The notes beneath the pieces were generated by a model, which saw nothing but the letters and a program-made list of their open reading frames with translations, did no database searches and had not been told where the DNA came from. This document shows, piece by piece, positions 1-11,264 of a DNA stretch of 64,000 bases (the first letter of the stretch is position 1; every line of letters starts with the position of its first letter). The position numbers and the translations under genes were made by a program. This stretch comes from Macrophomina tecta (taxonomy: Eukaryota > Ascomycota > Dothideomycetes > Botryosphaeriales > Botryosphaeriaceae), in contig JAKSGN010000007.1 in NCBI GenBank assembly GCA_024180945.1, forward strand, positions 4,588,001 through 4,652,000. The letters are read 5' to 3'.

Positions 1-1197
1 GAACTGGCCATCCGGTGAAATCGTCACGTCGATGGCGTAGCCAGCATTGTTGTGGCCGCGGAAAGACTTCTTGCGATTCTGGCGGAAGCGGTCGGTGCAG
101 GCGTAGACGACAATCTGGTTGTCCGACGACTGGAAGGCGACGTACTTGCCCGAGGGGTGAGGCGCGCTGCGCACCATGGGGTACATGTAAGGCTCTGCGA
201 TGAACTTGATCGGAACGGGAATGCCATATTCCCAAGCGCGCAGGGACTTGTCGTCCGAGGTGGTAATGAAGCGCCTGTTCTCGTCGCAGAAGGTGATGGT
301 GTTGACCGGGCCCAGGTGGTGGTCGTACTCCTGCACCATTTGGTTTGTCCGTGTGTCGAACTGCACGATCTTCTTGTCCGCCATGCCGGCCAGGAACTCG
401 TGGTTGAGCGCGGGGTCGGGGTTGAAGCGCACGACGTGCGGTGTCTTGCCCGTCGAGAATTTCGATATACATTTTCCGTACTCTGTATCCCACAGCTTCA
501 TCTGGCGATCGTAAGATGCGGACAGGAACTGCGTGCCGTCGTTATTGAAGCAAATGTCGTTGACCGACTTATTGTGCCCAATATAACTCCGCAGCAGCTC
601 TCGCTGGTGGTACACGTCCCAAATTTTGACCGTATTATCCGCTGAAGCCGAGAGCAGCAGGTGGCCAGAGTCCGGGAAAAAGCGCAGCGCATTGATGGCC
701 TTGGTATGGTTCTTCCAGGTATGTATGCACTTCTTCGGAATAAAATTCTTGAGGTCACCAATCTCGCCGCGCAAGTTGATACCCAAATCCTGCGGCACAT
801 GCATGTACGTGCGGCCCTGGTAGTCGAGCTCTTGCGAGCCGTGAAAGACTGTCTTCTCCTCGGCTGCGTCCTCGGCTTCGTATGCGGTTCCGTCCTTCGT
901 CGGTGGCGGTGCAGGCTGCTCCTCGATCTCGTCTTCCTCGTAAACAATCTCGACATCCGAACCCTCCTCATCCGAGGCGGCGTCAGGCCGCTCGATCTGG
1001 TATCTTGCCCATGGCCCTTTGTATGCGCCCTTGCCATAGACAATGCTCGAGTCGCCCTTTTCCTCTCTCTTCCGTTTCTTGTTCGGCGGTTCTGCCGCAG
1101 CCTCGCGCGCGCGGTGTGCTGAACGGAAGGAAGCTTCGCTGATGACGATCTCGTCGGCGAAGCCGGTAGGAACGCGGCCTTTCGTATTCCCTGCCAT
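1..1197 (-). CDS. cdc40: Pre-mRNA splicing factor Cdc40/Prp17, WD40 protein (C-terminus cut by window edge)
   Basis: The frame is open from an ATG at 1197 to the left edge (399 codons) with no intron seen. The protein opens MAGNTKGRVP, then has a Lys/Arg-rich stretch and an acidic segment. It then carries the family block GRTYMHVPQDLGINLR and PKKCIHTWKNHTKAINALRF, which leads into WD40 repeats with typical GH...D and K(I/L)WD ends (for example TVKIWDV, MKLWDTE). Prp17/Cdc40 is a WD-repeat factor of the catalytic spliceosome that acts around the second splicing step in the nucleus. By comparison with known family lengths (about 455-580 residues), roughly the last WD repeat lies outside the window. 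The family call rests on the pre-WD signature, which generic WD proteins lack. Confidence 0.93.
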   Translation of the reverse strand, partial: MAGNTKGRVPTGFADEIVISEASFRSAHRAREAAAEPPNKKRKREEKGDSSIVYGKGAYKGPWARYQIERPDAASDEEGSDVEIVYEEDEIEEQPAPPPTKDGTAYEAEDAAEEKTVFHGSQELDYQGRTYMHVPQDLGINLRGEIGDLKNFIPKKCIHTWKNHTKAINALRFFPDSGHLLLSASADNTVKIWDVYHQRELLRSYIGHNKSVNDICFNNDGTQFLSASYDRQMKLWDTEYGKCISKFSTGKTPHVVRFNPDPALNHEFLAGMADKKIVQFDTRTNQMVQEYDHHLGPVNTITFCDENRRFITTSDDKSLRAWEYGIPVPIKFIAEPYMYPMVRSAPHPSGKYVAFQSSDNQIVVYACTDRFRQNRKKSFRGHNNAGYAIDVTISPDGQF

Positions 1198-1863
1198 GGC
1201 GTGGAATATGGCGGCGGCGAACGGTGGACAGCAAATTACGTGAGGGTTGGCTAAAGGTTTCCGCTCGAGCTCGCCGGCAGTGACGTTTGGCCAGGGTCTG
1301 CTGAGTAAGCGGGCCACTTCACAGAACCCCAAAACGATGTTTCGCGCTTGCACAGAGGTCGTTCAAGCATCTGTTCGCGTGCGGACGTTATAGAGGTAAG
1401 GCTGATGTTCCTTTCAATCACAAGCATTGATTTCACAATACGGCAAACTCCACGCATCTTGCAAAACAAACCACGATTGTTCGTCTTGCGAAGAGCTTCG
1501 AGGCTATGTAGTTTAAACTTTTGATACCATTCAAGACTCTACTCCGCATTCCCACATTAATCGCGGAGCGATCCTATCATGCGCGATCGCGAGCGGTTCA
1601 TCCGCATCGCCTTGGCATGTCGAACCGCCACGCGGGCGGCAGGAGCCAAGGACAGCAGACACAGAACCGTGTACCACCTCATCCATCTGATATCCATTCA
1701 TCCATCGTCCACTCATCCCAGACGTTACTACTCATGCTTTCTTGATTCATAGCATACGTTTCTGCAAAAGCAAGTGAGACCGGAGGCGTGATGACCCTCG
1801 GACAGGCTTGCATTCTGCTCATGAGGAGCCACGCTGCATGCTCAACTCGGCCTCGGATCGAAG
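1198..1863. other. Intergenic region between cdc40 and erv14
   Basis: This holds the 5' flank of cdc40 (transcribed leftwards) and the 3' flank of the erv14-like gene. Only short unsupported ORFs are present. I see no RNA gene or repeat. Confidence 0.6.
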
Positions 1864-2697
1864 TCAGTGCGTCTCGTCGCGGATCAGGGCGACACTGATC
1901 TTCGTGTTAGTATCAAGAGGTTCTCGGAATTCCCGGAGGTGTATGGACTCACATCATGCTGTAGAGATAGAAGAAGAACATAACCAAGTGGAAACCAAGC
2001 TTGATGAAAGATTCCTGCCGCAGTGTTAGTAAATTAGCGATAATTGCTAGCTTCCCGCCAGACGCGCGAGCAGAAGACGGGGGAACTCGTACCTTCTTGT
2101 GCACGTTCAGCTTCCTGAAAATCTCAGTCGCGTCCAGAAGGTGCTGGTTCTCGAGAATCCTGCAATCCGGCATCAGTAATCTATCCTCAATTCTGATTCG
2201 CCAGCCCAGCCTTCCTGCCACGTATCTTCCACGTATGTGTAGAGCCGACATCTGGCGGAAGTTTTTCTTCTTGGACCATTGGCGGGTCTAGAGACACTCA
2301 CTTCTTCGCGTTCCAGGCCAGGAGCGGCAGGTTCAGGAGCAGAGCAATCCAGTAGCCGTTGATGAGGAACAGGAAGGTCAGGAATGCATGGACAGCGGCT
2401 TCGGGGATGATGTAAGTGTTCAAACGGTTGCAAAGATCGATAGGATTGATGTAGTCGCTGCGCAGAGGCGTGTTAGCAATGCAAGATTGCACTCATGCGA
2501 CCCTGCCTTGTGTTTTGACGCACGCGCAAGGCGCATAGCGGAAGCGCCAGCGCAGCCAAAACACATCGCCGGGAGCTCAAGCAGAGGCATACACACCATT
2601 CTAGGTCCGAGTACATGATCGTGAAGAAGACCTGGAGGAAGAGGTTGACCGCATTTATGAGGACAGCGAGGAGGTAGAGCCACGCCTCGCCAGACAT
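1864..2697 (-). CDS. erv14: Cornichon-family ER cargo receptor Erv14 (5 exons)
   Basis: Exons joined on the minus strand are 2697-2597, 2457-2302, 2159-2093, 2014-1953 and 1894-1864. They give 138 residues, the same length as yeast Erv14. The order of family motifs is kept: [63 protein letters not shown], then [20 protein letters not shown] followed by [10 protein letters not shown]. Three hydrophobic segments are visible. Cornichon proteins load transmembrane cargo into COPII vesicles at the ER. The last splice was chosen at the AG before 1894 because it restores the conserved Y-x-M-I-x-A-L-I block, whereas reading on gives an immediate TGA. Five exons in 0.8 kb is intron-dense for this window. 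Confidence 0.95.
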
Positions 2698-3348
2698 CTT
2701 GAAACGCAACCGCGCACGGGATTTCGAGTTGGAGCTATGCGATGAGATAGATGTGGATGAATGCGCAGCGGCGTCGGGCTCTGGTGGCTCGAGGAAGAGG
2801 GCGGGCTGCGGTGTGTTGTTGAGATTTGCGAGTCGGTTGTCGGTTGGCGGGGGACGCGAAGACGTTATCTGCCTAAGTGCACAAGTCGCCGGCGGTGGCT
2901 ATCGGGCTCGAGCTTTCAGAAGCTTGGGGACTCAGTGCAGCACCGTGCAAAGAAGCAATGCGAGCCGAAACACGCGGAAAGGTAGCAAGCTGGAGATGGT
3001 GGGAAGAGTACTCGAAGGTCTCGAGGCAGGAGAAACGGAAAGGCAGTTTCGAGATGACGAAACGCAGCCCGTTTGGCGGCATGCGTTCTTGCTCCCTTCC
3101 AAGGCACGCATCAAGCTCCGCACAGATGCATTGGCACCCCTCACGAGCCAAACATCGCTGCCCACCTCTACACACTCCGATACGCATTATGCAATGCGGC
3201 TATCCTTCGGCATGCCGACGCATCTAAGCGCTGTTACAGTTGCAAGAGGTATCTAATCGAACATGAAGACCCCGCTAAGAACACCGCTCCTCGACGCCTC
3301 TCCACATGCTGCACCACCTGTCATCCCACGCTTTTTTGCGCCGCTCCC
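2698..3348. other. Intergenic region upstream of erv14
   Basis: This is the 5' flank of erv14 and the 3' flank of the methionine aminopeptidase gene. Overlapping ORFs on both strands, including one of 185 codons at 2699-3256, have low-quality composition and no recognisable domain, so I left them out. Confidence 0.55.
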
Positions 3349-4779
3349 TCAAGCTCCGTTTGGCGCCTCTTCCTTCTTAGCTCCGTCCGTAACTCCGGGA
3401 ATCGGGACAGGCCCACCCGGGGAATCCGGTAACCTCGCAGTAAGGACTTCCACGCCGTCCTCTGTCACAAGCAGCGTGTGTTCTGTATACCAGTTAGCAA
3501 GCATCTTCGCATCTCATCACCCAATATTCTTACCAAACTGAGCTGTCCTCTTTCCATCCTGGGTAACACTGGTCCAGTCATCGGGCCAAGTCTTGTCTCT
3601 GTGCGTGCCCAGCGCAATCATGGGCTCGATGGTGAAGCACATGCCGGGCTTCGCCGTGCCGACGGCTTTGTTCTTGGCGTAATGCGGCACATTTGGCGGG
3701 CAATGGAAGAGCTGGTTGATGCCGTGGCCGCAGTAAGTCTTGATCACACTGCAGTTCCGCTGCTTCGCCAACTTCTCGATGACGTTGCCGGGGTCGCGGA
3801 ACAACATGCCTGGCTTGACGATCTTGATAGACTCATCCAAGGTGTCGCGTGCCGTCTCGACAACGCGGATCGAGTCAGCATCCGCAAGTGCCTTGTCGCC
3901 AATATAGTAGGTCTCGTTGATATCGCCGTGAAAGCCGTTGTGATAGAGCGTGACATCGATGTTGAGGATATCGCCATCTTGCAGGACACGCTGGTCGGGG
4001 ATGCCGTGGCAAATGACTTCGTTCACGGAAGTACAGACAGACTTAGGGAAGTTGCAGTAGTTAAGCGGGGATGGGTAAGACTATTGACCATAAGCGAGGA
4101 TTTCTTCCAGCGAATCCAGACTGCGTCCGAATGGCGGGCCCAAGAATGCCCTCATTCTTCTTACTCACATTGCGCGCAATGCAGGCCTTGTGGACGACCT
4201 CGTCAATGTAGTCCGTTGTCACACCTGGCTTGGCTGCTCTGGCGGCCTCGTCCAACACTTCTCTTGCCAAGCGGCACACTTTCCTCATACCCTCGATCTC
4301 CTCCGCGTTGAGCACCTTGATCTTATGCCTATTGACGAAGATTTGCTCACTCCTTGGAATACCATCCTTCGCATAGTCGGGATACGGTATGCTCTTGGGC
4401 ACCTCGCGGCGGGGCGAGAGAGGGTAGACAGGACGGAGGTCACCGGTGAAGGAGAAGGAAGGGAAGGGGTTGTAGTGGCCGGTTTCTGGGTCGGGCTGTG
4501 AGACGACTTTCGGCGGGAAGATATTACGGAGAGGGTTACTTGAGGTTGCGCCGGCGGCTTTGTGTAGTGCCTTGTGCTCACTCTACAACTCTTGGTTAGC
4601 GGGTCAGGCCAGGGTGGCGCGAGGTTCTTCCTGAGTACCCAGTTCTTTTTAAAGCAGTCTTGTGAGCAGAAGAACGACTCCTTGCCCATCTTCTGGCAAG
4701 TAGGGCATTGCAGCGAGGAAGCGTCGTTCTCGCAATCGGCGCCCAGGCACTTGCGCGTGGTCGTGGTTTCGGTGCCCAT
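3349..4779 (-). CDS. map1: Methionine aminopeptidase 1 (4 exons)
   Basis: Exons joined are 4779-4639, 4582-4169, 4080-3534 and 3482-3349, giving 411 residues. Residues 10-45 form the N-terminal zinc-finger region of type 1 eukaryotic enzymes ([18 protein letters not shown] ... [12 protein letters not shown]), which in the family associates with ribosomes. The M24A catalytic domain follows: [77 protein letters not shown] with the metal-binding Asp pair, [18 protein letters not shown] with the metal His, and CFTIEPMI with a metal Glu. It removes initiator Met from nascent proteins in the cytosol. The short last exon adds a tail typical of fungal orthologues. A TATATA element lies about 80 nt upstream on the coding strand (4861-4867). 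Confidence 0.96.
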
Positions 4780-5235
4780 AATGCTTTGAGGCTTTCTTGA
4801 GTGTCTCTGAAGAGGAAACGTTGGCTGTTGGAAGTGATCTGTATTCGAGCAGCGCAATAAATATATACGGCGGGAAGCGCTGCACGGGATATCGCAGAAG
4901 ATGCGCCTTTCTGCGGAGTTCAGGCGGAGTAGCACAAAAACGGCGTTGAATTTCTGGACGCGATCGGCATTTGGCGCGTCCGCTGACGCCGATCCCCGCT
5001 AGCAGCCGCGCGGCGAGTCAGCGGCGAACGCGAGAATAACGCTGTCCGAATTGTACGGAGAACCCGCACAAACAGCGGCAACGACATTTGACCTTGTTCT
5101 GGAATCATTTAGCCGTCCGTTGCGGTCGTCCGGAATAGTCATCACTTTTCTTACCTCATCACCTCGTTTCCTCAGGTGACGCATATATTTTCACTCTTGC
5201 CATTCATCTTCCCTCACCAACTCTACAGCAAGGCA
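4780..5235. promoter_or_regulatory. Divergent promoter region map1 / kynurenine monooxygenase
   Basis: These 456 nt separate two head-to-head start codons, so promoters of both genes must lie here or overlap the 5' ends. AT-rich TATA-like sites are seen at 4861-4867 (towards map1) and around 5180-5187 (towards the monooxygenase). That sites control both genes is inference. Confidence 0.5.
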
Positions 5236-7109
5236 ATGGTTACTCAAAAGACAGTGGTCGTCGGAGCGGGGCCCGTTGGCGCTCTCGCTGCTCTTTATGC
5301 GGCGCAGAGAGGCGACGAAGTTGAGGTATACGAGCTGAGAGGAGGTACGCCCCCCCTTCTGCCATTGTTTGAGTGTGTCTTTTCCTTTATCCACTCTCTT
5401 TCCTCGCCCATCTGCATGGCGCTTTGTGTTTGGAGTGCACCCGGTGGTCCGTTGAGGAAATAGCACGTCATGAATTTTCAGGAACCCGAGTCATGTGCAC
5501 TGCCCCTCCACAACTCCGAATACGTCTGTATCTTGTATCAAAGCAGAAGTGCAGAAATCTTACCATGATAATTTACAGACCTCAGAGATCCTTCAACGAT
5601 ACCATTGAACTTCACAAAGTCCATCAATCTTGCTCTATCCGAGCGGGGCATCAACTCCATGAGACGGGCAAATTGCCCGGAACTGTTAGACTCCGTCCTC
5701 AACGAGACCATTCCCATGTATGGGCGCATGATCCACGGAAGCAAGAATGGGACAAATTATGAAGAAGCCCAGGCCTACGACGTGCATGGCCGAGTGGGTG
5801 ATCACTGCATCTTCATCCTGTTCATTCGAAGACTAACCAAAGTCGTTAGGCTATATTGGCCGTTGATCGCCACAGTTTGAACAAGAGGCTGCTGGACGAG
5901 CTCGAGAACATGCCCAATGTCAGGCTTCTGTTCAATCATAAGCTTGTTGGTGCCGACTTCAAGAAAAATTTGGCCTGGTTCGAGGACATGACGAAGAAAG
6001 ATCAATCAGATCCATTCAGCGGCCCTACTACCGCGTCCGGAAACAGAGAAATCGAGATCAGGTTCGACTTCATGATTGGAGCCGATGGAGCCCACTCGGC
6101 CGTCCGGTACCATATGATGAAGTTCACTCGGATGGACTACACGCAAGAATACATTGACACGCTGTGGTGCGAGTTCCACATCAAACCCGACACCTCCAAC
6201 TCCTCGAAGCACGACGGCTTCAAAATATCGCCCAATCACCTGCACATCTGGCCTGGTGGTTCTTTCATGTTCATCGCCATCCCATCCCTTGACAAATCCT
6301 TCACCTCCACCCTATTTCTCCCTGCCGACGGCTTCGCCGAGATCGACGCCGACCCGGCGACCCGCCTGGTCGCCTTCTTCCAAAAGCACTTCCCAGGCGT
6401 CGTGCCGGACCTCATCTCCGAAGAGGACCTGCAGCGCCAGTACGCCGAAAACCCACACCTGCCGCTCATAAGCATCAAGTGCTCGCCGTACCATCACGGC
6501 AGCTCGGCCGTCATCCTTGGCGACGCCGCGCATGCCATGGTGCCTTTCTACGGACAAGGCATGAACGCAGGCCTGGAAGACGTGCGCACGCTGTACGACT
6601 GGCTCGACCGATTTGTGCCGCCGGTGCCGGCGCTGCAGGACTCGAAGGTCGAGGAGAGCCAGTACATCCTCGTCAACGGCAGTGCGGAGGAGCGCGCGAA
6701 GCAGCGCGAGAAGGCTTTGGCTGAGTATTCGCGCTTTCGCCGCCCTGATGCGCACGCGATCAACGACCTGGCCCTGAGGAACTATCAGGAGATGCGGTCG
6801 GATGTCAAGTCACCCATCTACCGGCTGCGCAAGGCGGTGGAGGAGCGTCTCAGCGTCTGGTTGCCGAGCTTGGGCATTGCGACGCAGTATTCGCGGGTCA
6901 GCTTCGGGAATGAGCGGTATTCGGTGGTCGACAAGGTGGTGCAGAAGCAGGGTAAGGTCCTGTTGGCTGGCATGACAAGTGCGCTGGTTGGGACCATGGG
7001 ATTCGTCGCCTGGCTGGCTTTGAGGATGAACCGCATGGATAGCAGCCCCAAAGAGACAGCCATTTGGGTAGGAAGAAGGATCAAGGACGTGGGAAAGAGG
7101 TTCGTCTAG
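5236..7109 (+). CDS. bna4: Kynurenine 3-monooxygenase (3 exons)
   Basis: Exons 5236-5344, 5579-5793 and 5850-7109 give 527 residues. The N-terminus has the FAD Rossmann motif [20 protein letters not shown] followed by an acidic [22 protein letters not shown] and IPMYGRMIH are KMO signatures. [13 protein letters not shown] and [20 protein letters not shown] are the second and third flavin motifs. [11 protein letters not shown] and [18 protein letters not shown] form the substrate side. Near the C-terminus a hydrophobic stretch ([20 protein letters not shown]) fits the mitochondrial outer-membrane anchor of eukaryotic KMO. The enzyme hydroxylates L-kynurenine with NADPH and O2 in the de novo NAD+/kynurenine pathway. 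The first intron (234 nt) is longer than the second (56 nt). No other NAD-pathway gene is adjacent. Confidence 0.95.
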
Positions 7110-7553
7110 ATATCGTTGAGTCGCTGATTTAAAAGAGGACGGATAATGTATTATACACCTAGAAAGTAAGAATCAATTCCACTGATACCACTAGCTACCT
7201 TCTGAAAATGCCTAGATGCTATTTCGGCCGTCATTGCAGACACTCGCGAGAACACAACAAATGCACACACAGCATCATATCCCGGACCGAAGAACGCCAT
7301 AATCCCTAGCAAATAGCCTGCCAACACAAAACGCCGTAGTGGTTTGATGAGCCAACAAGTCCACTTTTGTATACGAGCCGCGATATCAACAAGAGAAACA
7401 GCGGAGAGCTGCTGGCCCAGCGCAAAATAAAACCCTTATCCGTGCCTGGGATGATGGGTTGTCTTTATACCCGAAAACAACTCAAACAGTTGCTCACATC
7501 TCGAGCCATAGAACAAACCTCGCACACCGCCTCACGCACAGGGTACAGGCAGA
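7110..7553. other. 3' convergent intergenic region
   Basis: This lies between the ends of the kynurenine monooxygenase gene (+) and the small conserved gene (-). It should hold both terminators and polyadenylation sites. I see no coding signal. Confidence 0.55.
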
Positions 7554-8152
7554 CTATTGCCGTACAACAGGTCCGTCCATGTCCATGTCCATCGTCTCAT
7601 CGGCGGCGAGACTGGTGCTGCAGTTGTGGCTACGCGTGCCCTCGGCATTGTTGGTCACAGATGGTAAAGACACTGCAGACTGTCGAGCAGAAGACTGGGG
7701 AATATTCCAAAAATTGTGCAGAGTGGACTTCTGAACTGGAAGTTTATCAGATTCAGCGGCATCCGGGGGCTCTTCGTACGGCATGGGCGAGGCGTTCGGC
7801 TGTTCGCGCTGCGCATTGTATAACCTCCGGAGCGTCGACTCTGTGCACACAGTTAGCCTTCCGTACACGAGAAAGGCGACTTGTATAGTGGCTTACCGTG
7901 GATTAGACGCTCGTCCGGCCTGCTGTCCCTGAACCGCTTCATTGTCCTGCCGCTGGCGTTTTTTCCTTCATTGCCGGGCTGCTGTGTCCAAGAATGGGCT
8001 GGTGTCGGCAACGCCTGAGCAAGAGCTCCTAGCTCCATGGTGTTGGAAAAATACTGGTGTGGAGGAGATGGGCTGACGGAAGATCGTGAGAAGTTGCTGG
8101 AGGTAGAGGCAGGAGAGGAGGTCGAGTCGGATCGCTTGCGCTTGAAATTCAT
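7554..8152 (-). CDS. Small conserved fungal protein of unknown function (2 exons)
   Basis: Exons 8152-7897 and 7840-7554 give 180 residues. The N-terminus is basic and Ser-rich (MNFKRKRSDSTSSP). The central block GRTMKRFRDSRPDERLIHES-TLRRLYNAQ spans the splice junction and resembles a block I recall from uncharacterised Pezizomycotina proteins. The tail is disordered and ends in an Asp/Met repeat before the stop. The splice (GTAAGC donor, CACAG acceptor, phase 1) keeps this block continuous, which supports the model. A Met 13 codons upstream is in frame, but the ATG at 8152 gives the more natural start. No catalytic motif is visible. A nuclear role is possible from the basic start but is not shown. 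Confidence 0.72.
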
Positions 8153-8683
8153 TTTAAGGAGCTGGAGGGTTGCTGAGAGATGCGGGGTCACTATGGCTTA
8201 ATTCCTCGCTGTATGAGCAGCGACGGTGGGTGCAGGTGCGCTGGAATGGATCAGTTAGAACGAGGCTGGGAAGATGCACGGAGCAGGCATTGCGCGCGAA
8301 CGCGAGAAAGCAAGAGCGCGTCACCGACGTGATGAAACGACGCGAGTGGGAGCTTGAGCTTTCAGAGCAAACGCCGACCCGCCGGTGCTCAGACGCGGGG
8401 CTGGCGTCACCAGCGTCCCACTCTGTCCCGCAAGCTCCCGTCGACATCAGTACAAGCTCATCTGTTCGATCGCCAACGGCGCAACTGCTTCTTGACCTCG
8501 CGAATATATCCTCTTCGTATTTGCTTGTTCATTCATCTCTTAGCCCACCAGCGTGACTGAAACGATCCTCTCCGTGTGCGCGACTTACCACCCCAACAGC
8601 CCACCATTTCCAAGCTTCTCACCAAGCTAGCTTGCTTTCGCCTGCCCCGAAAGCGCCAATCCTCACGAACCCCGGCCCTTACG
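8153..8683. promoter_or_regulatory. Divergent promoter region, small conserved gene / Memo-like gene
   Basis: These 531 nt lie between two head-to-head start codons. Pyrimidine-rich stretches lie just ahead of the Memo-like start. No separate gene is supported. Confidence 0.45.
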
Positions 8684-9980
8684 ATGCCCGTCCGCGAAGC
8701 GAGCCACGCCGGCTCCTGGTATTCTGCCAACAAAAGCCAGCTCTCAGCCCAGCTTGACCAGTGGCTGGACGCTGTACCTGCAAGCGCCACCGGCATCCGT
8801 CCTGCCTCGCAGAACGATCTGATCGACATACCCTCGTCCGGTGCGAGGGCTATAATTGCGCCGTAGGTTCGACAACGTGGGCGTACAAGGGCAAGATTGG
8901 CTCATGTGGGATTTTGTAGGCATGCCGGATACGCTTACTCTGGCCCTGCAGCCGCATGGGCTTACAAGGCACTTGATCTGTCCAAGGCGTAAGTCTGACT
9001 TGATTCAAGCTACCTCCACGTGGTTGCGGAAGGGCAGAGTGAAGGCGTGTGCAGGGGGCAGGGAGTCACCTAGACCCAAGATTCCTCCAATCGCCGCGGC
9101 GATCTACTCTGCATGGCCGTTCCTTGCCAGGATACGTTTACATTTGCTGCGAGCGCGTGAGTAAAGACGGAAGCTAACGCGACGTAGCAAGCGTATCTTC
9201 CTCCTCGGCCCCTCGCATCACTACTACCTCACTGGCTGCGCGCTGAGCAAATGTGACGCGTACGAGACTCCTCTAGGAGACCTGCAGATCGACAAGGAAA
9301 CCGTTGCTGAGTTGCGCAAGAAAGCAAACTTTGACACGATGACCCAGAGTCAGGACGAGGAAGAGCACAGCCTCGAGATGCATCTGCCGTATATCTATAA
9401 GGTCCTGTCCAGGTAAGCTTCTGGCAACACCAGGACGGAGACTAGCTACTCATGCGCCACGGCACGCAGACAGTTCTCTGATCCCTCTGAGTTTCCGACC
9501 CTTGTGCCCATCCTAGTTGGCGCCACCTCTGCCGCAACAGAACGCCAGTTCGGCGAGCTCTTGGCTCCGTACCTTGCAGATCCAACCTCGGTTTTCATCA
9601 TCTCCTCAGACTTCTGCCACTGGGGATCGCGCTTCAGGTACACTTACTATGAGCAGGCGCCTGGCCAAGTGCGCAACCTGAGGTCTTCTGATAAGTCGCC
9701 CTCCAGCCCCGCAATCCACGAGAGCATTGCGGCCGTAGATGGGTATTGCATGGATGCTGTGGAGACAAAGAGCCATGAGAAATTTCTCGGCATCCTGGAA
9801 GAGACGGGAAACACGGTCTGCGGAAGGCACCCTATCGGGGTGGTCATGGCGGCGGTCGAGGCGCTCTCTCTGGCCGAGGACAAGGGCAAGTTCCGGTTCA
9901 TCAGGTACGAGCGCAGCAGTGACTGCGTGAGTCCGAAGGACAGTTCCGTAAGCTACTGCAGTGCGGTAGCGGTGTTCTAA
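8684..9980 (+). CDS. mho1: Memo-like protein (Mho1/MEMO1 family, 4 exons)
   Basis: Exons 8684-8862, 8920-8988, 9188-9412 and 9470-9980 give 327 residues. Family blocks appear in order: REASHAGSWY near the N-terminus, IIAPHAGYAYSGPAAAWAY, KRIFLLGPSHHYYLTGCALS, LGDLQID, EEHSLEMHLPYI, LVPILVG, FIISSDFCHWGSRF, and HPIGVVMAAVEAL. Memo proteins share the fold of class III extradiol dioxygenases, and the conserved His residues (PHAGY, GPSHH, DFCHWG) correspond to the metal-site region. The cellular role is known mainly for MEMO1 in animals (signalling, motility, copper/redox biology) and is poorly defined in fungi. An in-frame upstream Met-like codon at 8576 was not used because the family begins close to REASHAGSWY. 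The intron between exons 2 and 3 is long (199 nt). Confidence 0.94.
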
Positions 9981-11264
9981 GGAGACATCGGAGACAAACT
10001 GGGGAAGTGTGGGGCGCAAGTAAGTCTGGTCACTTGCCCAGCCGGAGATCTTACGTGAACTCACCAGCCCAACCATCTGACGCGCTCTCATCCACAAAGT
10101 AGGCACTTACAGCCGAGTCGCCTTGCCTTCAACAGGCATGGCGGTTCCTCAGCACATCCCGAGCTCCGAGCATTACATAGTGGATACCAGATTTGCGGCA
10201 GTCAAGCTCGGAGAAGCCGGTCGGCAAGAGATTACCCCGAGTAGTACGTAGAACGTTGAGTCAATCGATCCGAGCGCTTCTACCAATGGACGAACAACTC
10301 AGGCGCCCCGCGCTCATTTGCTCACTGGAGGGTGACATCTCGAGAGCCCACAGACCATGGCATAATGCCCCGTTTACGAATTGGCGAAACTTCGGTTCCC
10401 CCGCGAACGCGTCCCTGGTCGTTGGGCCGCGATAGGCGACATTTCCTGGGGTGCGTCCGAAGGCTAGACGGCCGGGAACAAGCATCGGCTTTCGTGCGGG
10501 GAGAAGCTTCGCCCTCTCAGACACTCAAATGCCGATATGCATAAACTCATCAAAGTTAACTCTCCCCGTATCGAAGGTAGAGCTGCTCGCTGAGCCGCAA
10601 GGCCAAAGCCGTACGAGGAGCAGGCCCATTAGTGGGCATGAGGAGACGGCAGAGTGTTCGTGGGCTGACGAAGTCGGCAATGAACAACGTGAGCGCTCGG
10701 CTTTCACCGTCACGCGGCCGGCATGTGGAGTTTCTTCGGCACATTTCCCCCTGTCGTTTCTCCAGGCTCTTCTCCTGCTCTCCAGATTCCAAGGAGCTAA
10801 ATGCGGGGGAACTAGCCCGAATGGGGTACATATATGCTGGGTTGAGATGTTTCCCGGGCCGCGAACCTCGTACTGGCTAGGGTCCACAACGCCATCACTA
10901 CTCGCGCCCGCTCTCCACACAAAATTCTTCACCGTCACCCGTCACACTGTGCTTGCCAAGCTCAGGACCCGGTCCAGGGCTGACGGGCACGCCCATTGAA
11001 GGCTCCTGCCGCGCCACACTGTCACCGAGGCCCGCTGAATGCACGCCATTCACCTCGGCGGGTTCCCTGCATGCAGCTACCGCTGCTGGCAATATGCGTA
11101 CATTGCCGTGGATTTGCCGGCGCCGCTGTCGCCTTCTTATGCTGTGAGGCATTACGAGTCGGCTGTGCGGCTCGTGCGGATGTAGGACGGGTCGTGATAG
11201 ATATAAAGTCCCTAGAATGGGCCGTCGCTTTGAGGCTCATCGAGCTTGTCAATCTCCCTTCGCC
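9981..11264. other. Long intergenic region upstream of the GH3 gene
   Basis: This region is 1.28 kb. It contains the 3' flank of the Memo-like gene and a long upstream region of the beta-glucosidase. Several ORFs of 80-180 codons overlap on both strands, a sign of chance open frames in GC-rich DNA. None has a recognisable domain. The length fits a regulated secreted-enzyme gene, but I identify no specific operator. Confidence 0.5.
11199..11208 (+). promoter_or_regulatory. TATA-like box of the GH3 beta-glucosidase gene
   Basis: The sequence GATATAAAG sits about 60 nt ahead of the ATG at 11265, a usual distance for a TATA-driven, regulated fungal gene. The transcription start itself is not known. 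Confidence 0.5.

Noticed and set aside
2699..3256. 185-codon plus-strand ORF upstream of erv14
   Set aside because: It begins within the promoter of a gene on the other strand, overlaps several equally long frames and has no domain or sensible composition.
10451..10999. 182-codon plus-strand ORF and a 137-codon minus-strand ORF over the same DNA
   Set aside because: Long overlapping open frames on both strands are expected by chance in GC-rich DNA. Neither shows a motif.
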